DNA from: Gnetum montanum
Taxonomy: Eukaryota > Streptophyta > Gnetopsida > Gnetales > Gnetaceae
Direction: 5' to 3'
Assembly: GCA_015680685.1 (NCBI GenBank)
Contig: MNCI01026985.1
Span: forward strand, 325,615 to 389,614
DNA length: 64,000 nt
The notes under the pieces are model-generated. The model was not told the DNA's origin. It did no database searches and saw only the letters and a program-made list of their open reading frames with translations. The stretch's first letter is position 1. Every line of letters begins with the position of its first letter. The position numbers were made by a program, and so were the translations under genes. This document shows positions 12,101-23,589 of the stretch, piece after piece.

Positions 12101-14628
12101 CAAATAAATTAGAGGACTTCCAAGATTAGCTAATTTCCTAGGAAGGTTTCTAGCATGGATCCAATCAAATACAATATGAGAAAGCATGACATCATGGATC
12201 CTAGGAAAATTTTTGTTTGAAGGGGACTCAAAGATATTGGATATAGAGGAAGATGCAAGAGTAGGCTGGTCAAACACAAGTGTAATCGAGGGCTTAGGAG
12301 GACTATAAGGTCGAAAGAAAGGTCTTCTTTTTGATCGAGTACTTGACCCATATGATTGTTGAACTGATTGTAGATTAATAGCCCTTATAGCATTATGTTG
12401 TTGTAGTTGAGCTAGTAGTTCACTCTGCATAGGTGGAGCAAGTGGTAGCTATGTGGGTGAAGGAGGAACATGTGTAGGAACAAAAGAGGGATAATGTGAC
12501 TGGAGGAATCATGTAGAGACAGGGATTGTTGAACATAGTAACCATATAGATCAGGTTGTTGATAAGGGTATTGCTACCTTGGTTGTGCCAGTGCCCATGA
12601 TTATGGTTGCTATCACTATTTATACTATTTATATGGTTGTGAAATAGCTCCACTTGGATAATATTGCTATTGTTGGTGGAACTGCCTGAAATTACCTTGA
12701 GGATAAGGTAATCTTCTTGATGTTTGCCTTTGTATTAGTCATGGATTTAAGGCATACACCCCAAACTCCTATAGATGTGACACTACGGGGAAACACCCCT
12801 TAAGATGTACATACTAGCAAACATCACATCCACCACCATCATCTGATTCATTGTTCGCAACCTCTTCTATCATAGTAATCTTGCCCTTACCTTTGTGATA
12901 GGCATGTTCAACTTCCTTGTGCCTCCTATGCTCACAATCACTATCTTGTTCTTTGGATTCTTTAGCAATTTTTAGCATAGCTTGAAATCTTCTATTCATG
13001 AAGTCCCATAACTGATCAACCTTGGCCAAAATTTTAGATTGAAATTTTTAGAGTTGCAAAGTTTTCCTATTCACCACCTCATTAGATGCAAATTCATCCT
13101 CACTATCATAGAATCGAACCTCCCTCTCACAAATGGAAGGATCATGGTTATATTCCTTTACACTTTTTCTTTTTCTTAATTCAGCCTACTCTTTGGCTAC
13201 TTGCTTGATTAATCTTTGTATCTAATGGGCACTTAATTCTAATAGTTGCCCCTAGGCATAAACACCAAGGGTTCTCTTTGTTTCTGATTGAAGCCCATCT
13301 ACAATGTGGTGAAGTTGATTCAGTTGAGAATGACCATCGTCGAGAAATTTGTTCATAAAGGAATAATATTGACCAATGGTGGCATCCAAAGGTTCATGTA
13401 TTCCTTGTTTTCTTCCTTGGATTTTCCTTCTCAAGTTGGACACTCTAGAGTATGTTTAATATTTATCATTAAAAATTCGAACATGGTACTCCATTGTCTG
13501 ATAGAATCTGGCTCTAAGGACCGGTACCAGTTATCTGCTTCTTTGATGAGTGTCCTTGGGAACAACTTAAGTTTTTGCCACTTATTTTCTATATTCTATA
13601 AGGTACATGCATCTTGAAAATCTTGGAGATGGTTCTATGGATTAGAGTTATATCCCCTTTCAAATCGAAGAATATTATTCATATCTAACCTTTTGATCCG
13701 ACTATCCTTCACATGCCTTATTGGAATTCATACTTCCTCTATGATATTAAACATAGTTTAGGTAGCACACAAAGGCTCATCAAGGCCTTAATCATGGTGC
13801 CTAAGATGCCCTCTACTACCCCTTCATTCATGGTGATGTACCTCTCTTGATCGTCTACATCCTTGATCTTGCCTTTCCTAATGGTCCCTTCAATAATTTT
13901 GGTCCCATCAATCATTTCATTCATTTTGGTTACCTCCATCACAATCTTTCCTTCTGTAGTCATGGTCAGAGCTAGAAGAAGAAGAAGATAACAATGAAGG
14001 GGAAGAGGAATGAGGATTAGCATCATCATGATGCTTGCAACCACCTCTTTGGCAATCATGACCACAATCATGGTCTTGTTTTTTGTCTGTATCCCTACCT
14101 TGACTTGCCCCTTTGGATCCTTCTTTGTCATTGGATCCATTTTTACCAGAACCAGGATTGTAAATTGTGGACTACAAGTTCTGGTTTTGACCTCCTTCAC
14201 CAAAGTCAAAGAGAAAAATTTCCCTAAATGGAAAACCCCTAGAGAAGGGTTCTCCATTAGCTTGTTGGTATAACAAGAATGGAAAATCATTAAATCTTTT
14301 CCCCTTTGAAGATTCATAACGTTGTTCTAGTTGTCGATCTTGTAGACGTTGTGCCTCAATGGGATGATAATCCCTGACATCAGTATCTTACACAACATAC
14401 TCAACATGATGTTCCTGAAGACCATATTGTATAAGCATTTGGTGGAGCATTTTAGGAATGGTTTGATCAGGTGGAAACACAATGTTTCCCTCCATGTCAC
14501 TCCACCATAGTTATTCATCCTAGTGCAAGATGAAGGTGAATTTTGGTACATATTCAATAGTATTGAGGCACTAGTTGATAAGCTTTATCAGACATGGGTC
14601 GAGAATCACTCTTGTGAGAAGAATACAT
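12098..14628 (-). pseudogene. Gag of element B (degenerate)
   Basis: The probable start is the ATG at 14626-14628, about 160 bp inside the 5' LTR, aligned with the gag starts of C and D. Pieces of the Gag core appear around 13250-13620 (NLRRKIQGRKQG, then HIVDGLQSETKRTLG). A Lys-rich region and a zinc-knuckle-like CDVC...H...C stretch follow near 12800-12830. The downstream part (12098-12430) corresponds to the proline-rich linker before protease. Gag would build the particle shell around the element RNA. Stops and frameshifts are numerous. Confidence 0.8.
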
Positions 14629-14770
14629 TTTTAGTTAGAAAAATAAAAATAACAGTGTGCTTCTAAATATTGATGTAGTAATCTTAAGATGTGAAGTGAC
14701 TTAAAGGTTCATTCCAATGATTTAAATACTTTTCACTAGGTCCTAGATAGTGCACAAAATAACCAAAAGG

Positions 14771-14788
14771 TCCCTAATAATGGCACCA
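14771..14788 (-). promoter_or_regulatory. Primer-binding site of element B (decayed tRNA-Asp type)
   Basis: One base inside the 5' LTR the minus strand reads TGGTGCCATTATTAGGGA. Compared with the 3' end of plant tRNA-Asp(GUC) as I recall it, the differences are all C-to-T or G-to-A transitions, as expected for decay of a methylated repeat. Confidence 0.7.
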
Positions 14789-14789
14789 G

Positions 14790-15615
14790 TGATGAGTAGT
14801 GAGGTACCACTATGCCCAATGATATGAATCATTAAGGCGTTTACCCATGATCTGGCCAAATTCCATGGACCTATAGTTCTCCAATGCACTAACTTTCTCT
14901 AGGAAGTGAAATGAGCATTGAGAACATTCATTCTCTTCCCAACTACACTTGTGAGGCTTAAGGGTATGGTTTAAGTGTAATTGAGGTACATGATTTTTCT
15001 TATTTTATATTTTATAAGTTTGATCGCCTACAACAATGATGAAAGGTAGAGTAATTTAAGATTTAGTTCATTTATAGTCTAACTAGCCTAACACAAGTAA
15101 CCGTTCCACTTTCCTGGACACATGTTGAACACATATGGCACTGCTAGGCTACCAAACATTAAGTGTTGATGGGTTAACACATATTATATGTATGATTGAA
15201 GTGGTCATGCTTGTGTTCATTAACAACTACAAATAAATTGCATAATTCAAATGCATTTAAGTAGAAAGCATGAAGTAAAGTGCATTAAAAAAATATTAAT
15301 CTATTCTCAGTGTTGCAAGGATTGTCAAAAGAGTTTGTTTTATTCTTATCACATTGCTACTCTTGGGTACATCAGTGTTCGAACAAAGAACCATACACAC
15401 TTAGACTTCTTTTGTGAGTAGTTAGAAAATATTCTAACTTTAGAGAAAATAAACTACAAGAGCTTTGCTACCTTAACTGAAAAATGACCAAAAAATGATG
15501 CCGAATTAGGAGCCCAGGTGCTATATTTATAAGCCAGCATATACCCCTTGACGTCAGATACCTAATGTTGCATCAAGACCCTAACATCAGAGCAGATGAA
15601 CAACGTGTTTCATCA
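14790..15615 (-). repeat. 5' LTR of element B
   Basis: 826 bp, from TGATGAGT to CATCA at 15611-15615, followed by the target duplication CCTAG. Reverse-strand TATA box at 15524-15531. It drove transcription of the element toward lower coordinates. Confidence 0.88.
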
Positions 15616-15943
15616 CCTAGAAAACTTTCCCCAAAGTCCACTTGAAGATCTTCCATTGTTTCTCAAATTGGAATGATCAATAAGTTTCCCTATCCATATG
15701 GGTCATCTCTGACCTTCCCAAGATGTCTTTGGGTCAAAGACATCTTACCCAAGACGTCTTATATGAGACATCTTACCTGAGAAATCTCCTTTGAGAAGTC
15801 TCACATTTGGTCAAGACATCTCTTGTCATCTTTAGGTCTCAACCAAGGCATCTCCTAACCTTCCAAGATGTCTTTTTCATGCTTGAAACCTACAAAACAT
15901 ACATGTAGGATAGTACAAGGGGATTGAAAGAGGTGTTCCTACA
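15616..15943 (-). repeat. Remainder of the left (3') LTR of element F
   Basis: Matches 24475-24902, the outer part of the right LTR of F. Both contain several copies of short phrases related to CAAGACATCTT and AGATGTCTT. It ends in TTCCTACA (the minus strand begins TGTAGGAA) and is followed by a purine-rich tract on the minus strand (about 15944-15965). Confidence 0.8.
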
Positions 15944-17676
15944 TTAAATCTTTCACCCTCAAAAATGTCATGCTTCACGACCTTTCATAAGTTGAAAGGC
16001 ATCATGCCTCGATGACTCACAATCATCATAATTAGCACAATGATCAAGACTTAATGCATTACAAACATGAGAATGAGTATCATTAGAGGTTCTGGTTTTG
16101 AGATTTCTTTGTTCATGGAGGCTTGTCCTCATGCCCCACCATGCTTCCTTCATCTGAGCATATCCTTGAAATGCTTCCCTTGCATCCCCATGGTGACTCA
16201 AACCTGCAATAAATAAATAATAAGAAAAAGTAAAAGGATTAAGCTTTTTTAACCCAACATTCTTTCTTCCCCTATTTTTCCTCTTCTTCAAGCTCTTCTT
16301 ATTGATTAGAAGACAATCACTTAGCTTCCCTCCATCATTAGCACCACCATGTAGACTACCTTCATGATGCTCTTCCATTTTAAAGCCAAGACAATCATAC
16401 CCATTAACAAACTTTACAAATTCATCATTGTTATAATAAATATCAAGCATCTCCAAATTCTAGAAAATCATATCATTATCAATGTCTTTATTAACATCAA
16501 TAATGACTTGCTCACAATGACTATCCCAATAGCCATCATCATCAAACAAATTACCATCATTAGTCTTCCTCTCACTAACAATGGCATCAAAAGTCATAAC
16601 ACTACTCTTAATCTCATCACAATCATCACAATAATCATTTTTCTCATCATTACCATTGAACGAACCACTTCCAAGCTGAATTGAAATACTAGCATCCATT
16701 ACACTAGCTTCAACATAAGAGACATTACTACCACCAACATGATAAAGCTCATACTTACCTACCTCTTCATGGCTTCTCCCATCCATCTTTAGTTAAACTT
16801 TATCTTCAACAAGTGGTTCTCTAATCTCATCAATGCTTCAATGTTCAAGATCCCAAATAGGAGTTCCCAATTCCAATGACTTCTCCTCTTCAAGGGAATC
16901 ATCAAAAAGCTCTTCATCCCATTTTGTAGGCACTAACTCAAAAGGTAAAATCTCCTGCAACGTTAGATTCTTCAAAAACATTATCAAAGCAATCATTCTT
17001 CCCCATACCTTGGCTAGAAAACTCACCTCTCTCCCATGAGATAGCCTTAACTTGGCCTAGAATCTTCTTTTCCTAGCCACAAGGTATAGAAAAATTGCAA
17101 AAAGAATGAGTCTCATACATTCTAGTGCTACCCTTGATCTTTGTCACTCCTTTGGCTTAGGTACTTCACCTCCCATGACTTATGAGGTAGGAACTCTCCT
17201 TGATTAGCATAATACACCATCTTGGATTTTGAAGATCTCTTAGTCTCTTTGGTGAAGCTTTTGGTTCCCTCTATTGAAAGCCTTGAGTACTAAGTAATCC
17301 CTTGCTTAACAAGAGATACTTAAGAACTCTATTTCTCATTGATCTCTAATTCATTAGATCTTTCATCTTCCTTTCTTTCTTGATGACTAGAAGATATTCT
17401 ATCAATTCTCCTAAAAATATTTCTCAAGTTAGTCTTGAATTTCTCCACATTCCTTTTTGAAGTTTCTCCAAAATCTTGGTGCTTGTGGACCTTTAGTTTG
17501 GGAAGAACTTCTTCCATTTCAATCACAAAAGTCTTAAAGGAGTCTTTAAACTCTTAAAGCTCTTAATTTTTCTTCTTCTTTGGAGCCATACCTTTAAACT
17601 AGGCATTGATGTGTAGATTTCTCCAAAAACTTTGTTGATGCATGGATTCTTCTAAACCTTCACTCTAATACCAATT
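15944..17676 (-). mobile_element. Element F internal region: short non-autonomous LTR element
   Basis: Only about 1.7 kb separates the two F LTRs. Immediately inside the right LTR the minus strand reads TTGGTATTAGAG (about 17663-17674), a good match to the initiator tRNA-Met primer site, so F uses a different primer from the surrounding elements. I find no RT, RNase H, integrase or protease motif. The region has the size and layout of a large-retrotransposon-derivative type element. Its LTRs have been split by A2, B and C, which makes it the oldest layer of the nest. Confidence 0.7.
15968..17526 (-). pseudogene. Acidic, unassigned ORF remnants of element F
   Basis: Four minus-strand pieces lie in line: 17329-17526, 16838-17026, 16460-16786 and 15968-16456. 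They seem to be parts of one broken reading frame. The second piece is acidic (FDDSLEEEKSLELGTPIW), the third is rich in Asp and Asn, and the last has a basic patch (KKSLKKRKNRGRKN) and a HGDAREAFQGYAQMKEAW stretch. I do not recognise a domain. The position between LTRs suggests the gag or accessory protein of F, but that is inference only. Confidence 0.45.
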
Positions 17677-18162
17677 TGATACAAGGGTGGCTACCTCAAT
17701 AGACCCCAATAGGATCCATTCCATAACTTCCAAGAAAATATAGCTTAGAAAACAAAACAACATGATGAAATGGAGAAGATCTCCCTTCCATTAAAATAAC
17801 TTCTCAAAATTTAGAAAAAATACATTGAAAATAAGAGCTAAGCTCAACTCACAACTCTCCCAAGGATCTTAGAGGCCACATTTATTCCCTCTAAATCCTT
17901 TCTAGCTCACAATGGATCCCAAGCTCAAGGAAAGACACTTATAAGAGATTTCTTCAACCTCTCTCAAGTGTTCTCCCTTGCCTCTCACTTAATTTCTTTG
18001 CACAAGCTATCTTTTTGCACAAGCTCTCCTTCATCAAGAGCTCTCTCTCTCTCTCTTGCTCTTTGTTGGGTGATGGCCTTTTGGACCGTCCTGAGATGTT
18101 CTACCCACACCTCTTGTTGTTCCTTCCACACCTTACATGAAACACACATCATAATTATATAG
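17677..18162 (-). repeat. Inner part of the right (5') LTR of element F
   Basis: Begins TGATACAA next to the tRNA-Met type primer site and runs to the insertion point of element C (TATAG, 18158-18162). A CT-rich run lies at about 18040-18060. The LTR resumes at 24475; without C it would be about 914 bp. Confidence 0.75.
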
Positions 18163-19042
18163 TGATGAGATGCAATTCGCATGAGCTGCAATATCGCGTT
18201 GTACCCTGCGATGTCGCGTAAGCGATATCGCGGTCTGCCACCAAATCTATAAATAAGAGGCGGTACTCCCCTTATTTCCCATCCTAGGCTAAAAGTAGAA
18301 AAACTCTGGCAGATTGATCACTCCAGAGATAGAGTATTTTCCATGTGCCCGCAGTAGGAGTCCCCAAGTGAACGGATCTTTATTCGAGCAACATTGTACT
18401 TGAACGCAAGTTGTGTACGGTAATAAAGACGAGCTTTGTGGATAAACCTTGCAGTGCATGGAATAGGATTTTATTACTTGTTATTTATTACCTATTATTT
18501 CCTACTTGTTATTTATTACCCTACAGTGGCGCAACATGAGTACAACTTGATTACGAGCATTTACAGATGTGTAGGGCTAATCAAGGAATCGGCTGCTCAT
18601 CGCGATTAGATTCTCTCAACCCTTTCCTCCTAGTTAAGTGCCTCAGTATGACCACTTCGAGCACGTGTGTTACGTGTGGTGATCCCAGTAACGATTAGCG
18701 TTTGGTAGCTGCAGTTGCATAGTTTAGGGTGTGTACGGTAAGTGGGAACGGATGTTGATGCTAGTTAATTTAGACTTAGTCATTAGTTAGAGTTAGTTAG
18801 TTTCCCAACCCTTCACCTCAATAGCATAGGAGAAAAACACATAAAAAGATATAAAAATCATATACCTTGGACTTACTTAACCATACACTGTGAAAAACAC
18901 AAGTAAGTCTAGGAAGACAACGAATGATTAATCCCAAGTGTTCCATGGGGTGTGTAGGTATTTAGTCTACGGAGTTTGACCAGATCGTGCGTGCTACGCT
19001 CGTTTCATATGGTTGAGTGTAGGGGTACCTTGCCACTCATCA
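18163..19042 (+). repeat. 5' LTR of element C
   Basis: 880 bp. TATA box TATAAATA at 18248-18255, and an AATAAA signal at 18422-18427 about 170 bp downstream, giving a plausible U3-R-U5 layout. Upstream of the TATA box are several GATATCGCG-like words. Most differences from the 3' LTR fall in the first 130 bp. Confidence 0.9.
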
Positions 19043-19043
19043 T

Positions 19044-19061
19044 TGGCGCCATTGTCGGGGA
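19044..19061 (+). promoter_or_regulatory. Primer-binding site of element C (tRNA-Asp type)
   Basis: TGGCGCCATTGTCGGGGA starts one base after the LTR end. It differs at two positions (both transitions) from the complement of the plant tRNA-Asp(GUC) 3' end as I recall it. The same site is used by B and D. Confidence 0.8.
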
Positions 19062-19182
19062 CTAAGTGTTTGTGCGCCGAATAGAACATAAGGATATCAC
19101 TCACATTGTTGGGAGCCTAAATGAACCTTCGGGTTAATCAAAAGAAAAATTTATATAAAGGCAAATTAGCACACCAATAAAA

Positions 19183-21834
19183 ATGCCTTCATCTCATAAG
19201 AGCAACTCACCACCTAAGGATCATACACGAGACAGTCGGCAACATAAAACACATAACCAAAATTAGCCAAGTCCTAAACAATACAAGATAGTTTATACTC
19301 ATCCCGATGAGTATATTCCAGAATTCACCTTTATCCTCCATCAAGACAAACAGCTGCAATGGAGAGATTTGCAAGGTAACATCATGTTTCCCCCAGATCG
19401 ATCAGTTCCTAACATGCTCTTCTATGCCTTGGCACAGATTAGCATGCAAGAACTATTTGCTGAATACGTTGCTAAAGACTTTGAGATGAGGGATTATTAT
19501 CCCACAGATGCCCAACGTATGAGGGACTCAAGGCAGGAGAGTCAACATACTTTTTCGAAGGGTAAAGCCACGCACGTCCTCAACAAAATAGGAGATGAGA
19601 AACCCCTTATCACGGGTTCTCTAACAAATGATGTTCCCCCTCCTAATGATGATGAGGAGGTTAGGTATCAGAACCTATGATCAACGATACATATCCCTGG
19701 TTCTGATACCCGTGAACACTAGCTGTTCACAGAAGGAACAACCACTCATGCTAAGGATGAGCACTTAGATCGTCACCACGATCGGGGCTGTAGCGGCTGA
19801 AGAGAAGGTAAGAAACATCATCATGACGATGGTTCCCCTTCTTCTTCCCCTTCTTCACATCACTCACCCTCTCCTTCCACATCTGGGTGTAGCCATCATG
19901 AACACAACGAAGAGAATAAAGGTAGAAATAACGAGAGACCTCGATGGGAAAGTCAAGAGAGAGGACAAGGGCAAGGACGTAGGGAGAGTAGGGAACAACG
20001 CAGACATCACAGGATTCATGAAAGAGATGATCATGATGAGCCCCTACTCACAACCCGAAGTATGCTTGACATAACCGAGGCAGTTAGGATTCCCACAAGG
20101 CATTTAAAAGATAGTCGGATCAAATGTTTAGACATGAACAATATCCCATGATTTGAAGGGGGATACAATGCTGATCCACAAAATCATTTACAGGCATTCC
20201 ATGATGCTTGTGCCTTTTAGAATATAGAAAATGAGTGGCAAAAACTTAAGTTGTTCCCAAGGATACTCACCAAGGAAGCAAAGAGTTGGTACTGGTCCTT
20301 AGAACTGGAAACCATCAGGAGGTGGAGTACGATGCTAAAACTGTTCAACGATAAGTATCAGACGTACTCTAGAGTGTCTAATTTACGTAAGCATATTCAA
20401 GGATGGAAACAAGGTCATCATGAACCCTTGGATGCTGCCATGACCCACTACTACACATTGTTACATCGTTGCCTGGGCCATGGGTACACTCAGTGGGATC
20501 AACTTCGCCACATCGTGGATGGGCTAAGGCATGAAACTAGAAGAACCCTTGGAACTTATGCCCAAGGGAGACTCTCACAACTTAGAGCCCATGAAGTTCA
20601 TAGCTTGTTGGAGCAAGTAGCAAAAGAATAAGGTGAGCTATGAAAAATGGAAAGTGCAGAAGAGTACAACTGTGATCCCTCCCTTTGAAAAAAGGGAGTG
20701 AAATTTTGTGATGAAGAGGATGAGTCACCAATCAAAGAGTTGATGAACAGAAAGACCTTACCACTTCAAAAGCTCATGACAAAAATAGCGGCTAAGGTAG
20801 ACGACGTATGGAGTTCCTTAGACTCTAAAATTGAAACTGTCTTAAAAATTGTAGAAGAGTCTAAGGTAGAACAAAGTAGTGACAAAGGTAAGAAAAAGTG
20901 GAGAGATTTAGGCCCTGCACATAACAAGGGTAAGGGAAAAATCACTAACTCTGATGTGGCTGTGGACTCAGACACATACGATGACGGTGGATGTGAGATC
21001 TGCCACTATGACCATTCTAAGGGATGTTGCCCCATCATCTCACATCTACAGGAGTCTAGGTTGTATGCGCTTAATCCAAGACTCAACCAACGGCAAACAC
21101 CCAGAAGGCTACCTTATCCACAAGGTAACCCAAGGCAGTTCCACCAACCCTTAACATATTATCCAAGTGGAACTCCACCACAGCCCGTCGGATAGCATCA
21201 ACAGTGGCAATACCCACAGTCATGGGGGATTCCATCATCGAAACATCAGTACCCTTACCGGTAGCCTAACCCTTATGGATATTATGTGCAGTAGTCGATT
21301 TATCCAAGTGACTCTATGAGTCACTCAACCCCCAACCGTCACTACCAATTTCGGGAGTACTTCAGAAAGACTTCTTCTCCTCCAAGAGACACTCCATACC
21401 CACACCATCCTCCTAATCCATCTGCACCTCTTCCACCAGTAGTAGTTCCCACAACACCTCCTGCTCCAACAATGCAAGGGAAACTTCCTCCTCAACCGCA
21501 GCAACATCACGCTGTGAGAGCTGTAAATATTCAACTCGCTGCTGGTTCTGATAACTATAAAAAAAGAAGACCTTTCTTCAAAACCAAAAGCCCAGACAAA
21601 CTCTCACAACAACAAGTGGTTGAGCCCATGTACACTCCTCCACCATCTAACACTTTGGAGCACCCTTCAGTCCAACAGAGCTTAACGCATAAGGTTATGT
21701 TAACGCATACCGTAACCAACTGGTTCAAGGTAGACCACCTTCCCAAGAAATTAACTGACCCTGGGAGTCCCTTAATCTATTTACAAATCACTAAAAATAA
21801 ACCACATAGGGCTCTTCTTGACTCAGGTTCTTGA
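19183..21834 (+). pseudogene. Gag and truncated protease of element C
   Basis: The likely start is ATG 19183 (MPSSHKSNS, matching D). Several in-frame stops follow, for example after about 22 codons and near 19680. The Gag core is clear at 20251-20631 (MFPRILTKEAKSWYW, then LLHRCLGHGYTQWDQLRHIVDGL), as in Athila/Tat Gag. The zinc-knuckle-like CEICHYDHSKGCC is at about 20992-21030 and has a shorter C-H spacing than the usual CCHC box. A proline-rich linker leads into protease, which stops immediately after the active-site Asp-Ser-Gly-Ser with TGA at 21832-21834. Gag would form the particle; the protease remnant cannot fold. Confidence 0.85.
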
Positions 21835-23589
21835 TTCATGGGGGAGATGGCCACCTATGCTGATCATATGGGGCCCTTAGTTCTTTTTCTATTTTTTTTA
21901 CATGTTTTTGTTTTACAACATTTTTTTCTTACACATTTTTGTTTTACAAATTTCTTTAACTTTTCTAGTTTTTGTTTTACAACATCGTTATACTTTTTTC
22001 ATTTTGTGTGTNTGGTCTCTTTCAGCTTGGAAATGTACAGTTCCCTTCTAATAAGAACTTAAACAAATCGATGACTGGGTATTTCTCAAACTAAGGAAGG
22101 ACTCAAGGATTGCAAAGGGTGTGACTTCAAGGGAACTTGATGCTTTTGTGTTGGCTGTTCTCCTGGGTGCTTGGATGTTTTCTTTTTGAGTTTTCTTGTT
22201 GTTCCAATGTTACCCAACTATCGAAAGCTGAGACAATAAAAATAAAAAGTCTTTGCATGGTGTGGTTCTCACGCATAAAAACACAAAACACAAAAAAAAA
22301 ATGAGAATTCAAAGCACACCGCTTAGACGAAATAAAACTTGGGCTACAAGTACTGGTTATGGAACTAAAAATGTTCCCTCTACCTAAGGCCCTTCTTTCT
22401 TCCCATTCTCTCCTTTGTTTCATCGGAATGGTGGTAACTCTTGGGAAAGGAATTCTTGTTATCCAAGTGGATGGTTTAGCTGAATGCATTAATGCAAAGT
22501 CACTGGATGTGGTTGGTTTGAGGCCGAACTTGGAATGGGATTTGCCAAGTCACATTAATCATGACCTACACAAGGGGTTGTACACCACCTTGTCCTTGGG
22601 ATTCCATTCCACTTTCTTCTCTCCATCCTTCTCTCCATTATCCACCTCATTGCCAATTGTATCATTAATATATATATTTTGGTTCATGCATTGTTTTCTT
22701 TTTGGTAAATTCTTGCGGTCAAGACTTCAACTCTTATTCCAAATGACATTCCCAAAGCCTACGGACTCTTTGAATGTGGGTTTGTCAGGGCACTAAGGGC
22801 ATGAGCCTGCTTTGGGGAGGACCCACTGACATTCCTATTTGGAGCATCCGTTAACTTCTTTTCCCTAACATTTTTGCAATTAATTTTATTTTTTTCATTA
22901 CCATCTTGACATCCATTTCATTGATGCTATAGTTGTCCCTTTTTATCTATTTTTCTTACTTCTTTTCCTTCTCAATTCTAACGCTACCGGAGGTTTGCGA
23001 TTAGTCATGGGGGTACGGGGCCCGATTTTTTCGATTTTCTCCTATCCTTGAAATTTTTGATTTTCTTACTAACCCCTACAACTTCGGTAGTCATCATTAA
23101 TATATCCCCAGATCCGTATTAGCCAGACCACAACCTAGCCAATGAACTTACACCGAAGCAAGGTATCAATTACATGATGATTCATTTACCATTGCTAATA
23201 TAAGATTGTGTTGTGTGTGCAGATGGCGATCATACAACAATGGATTGGATCTGGAGCAAACACTTGGAATGGAACAATGCTGAAAGCAGCTGTGCAAGGA
23301 GCAAGATCAATGAAGCGCTTACTGACGGACAACGGAAGGCGCAATCTTGGTGTTGGCAGTAGCAACATTTCTTTCTCTTTCTCTCTTTCTTCTCAGTTGC
23401 CAACAAAGGCCTGATGTCATTGTAATAAGGTGTTCACCCTTGTTGTCATGAACACCAATTTTGTCAAGTCTTGTAATGATGATCCATTCACATGTCATCC
23501 CATTAGTTCCATTCACCTCAATAATTACATACCTTCCCGATATTATTGTAAGGAACTTAAGGACGAGTTTTCATTCAGTCATGGGGGTA
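21835..23589 (+). other. 3' spacer of element C with repeated PPT-like motifs
   Basis: About 1.75 kb of non-coding sequence homologous to the spacers of A, B and D. The word TCATGGGGG occurs at three places: next to the deletion junction (about 21837), at about 23004, and at 23579 directly before the 3' LTR (the polypurine tract). A plus-strand ORF at 22359-22796 is not conserved with the other copies and I do not call it a gene. Confidence 0.65.

Larger units (their letters stand above)
5714..15615 (-). mobile_element. Element B: full-length decayed Athila/Tat-like Ty3/gypsy element
   Basis: The element has LTRs at 5714-6457 and 14790-15615, both with TGATGAG at the inner-coordinate end, and a perfect 5-bp target duplication CCTAG (5709-5713 and 15616-15620). 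On the minus strand the order is 5' LTR, priming site, gag, protease, RT, RNase H, integrase, 3' spacer, 3' LTR, which is standard for Ty3/gypsy. All coding parts carry stops and frameshifts. The copy interrupts the left LTR of element F. It is the most complete example in the window of the autonomous structure, and so the reference for what elements C and D have lost. Confidence 0.92.

Noticed and set aside
13739-14317. 192-codon minus-strand ORF rich in Met, Lys and Ile
   Set aside because: It is an alternate frame across the decayed gag of element B; composition comes from the charged repeat region, not a separate protein.
19044-19061. Possible tRNA-Asp gene piece
   Set aside because: Position directly inside the LTR and the short match show it is a primer-binding site; no tRNA cloverleaf sequence accompanies it.
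22359-22796. 145-codon plus-strand ORF in the 3' spacer of element C, considered as an env-like gene
   Set aside because: Not open in elements A, B or D at the same place and lacks a convincing membrane-protein layout.
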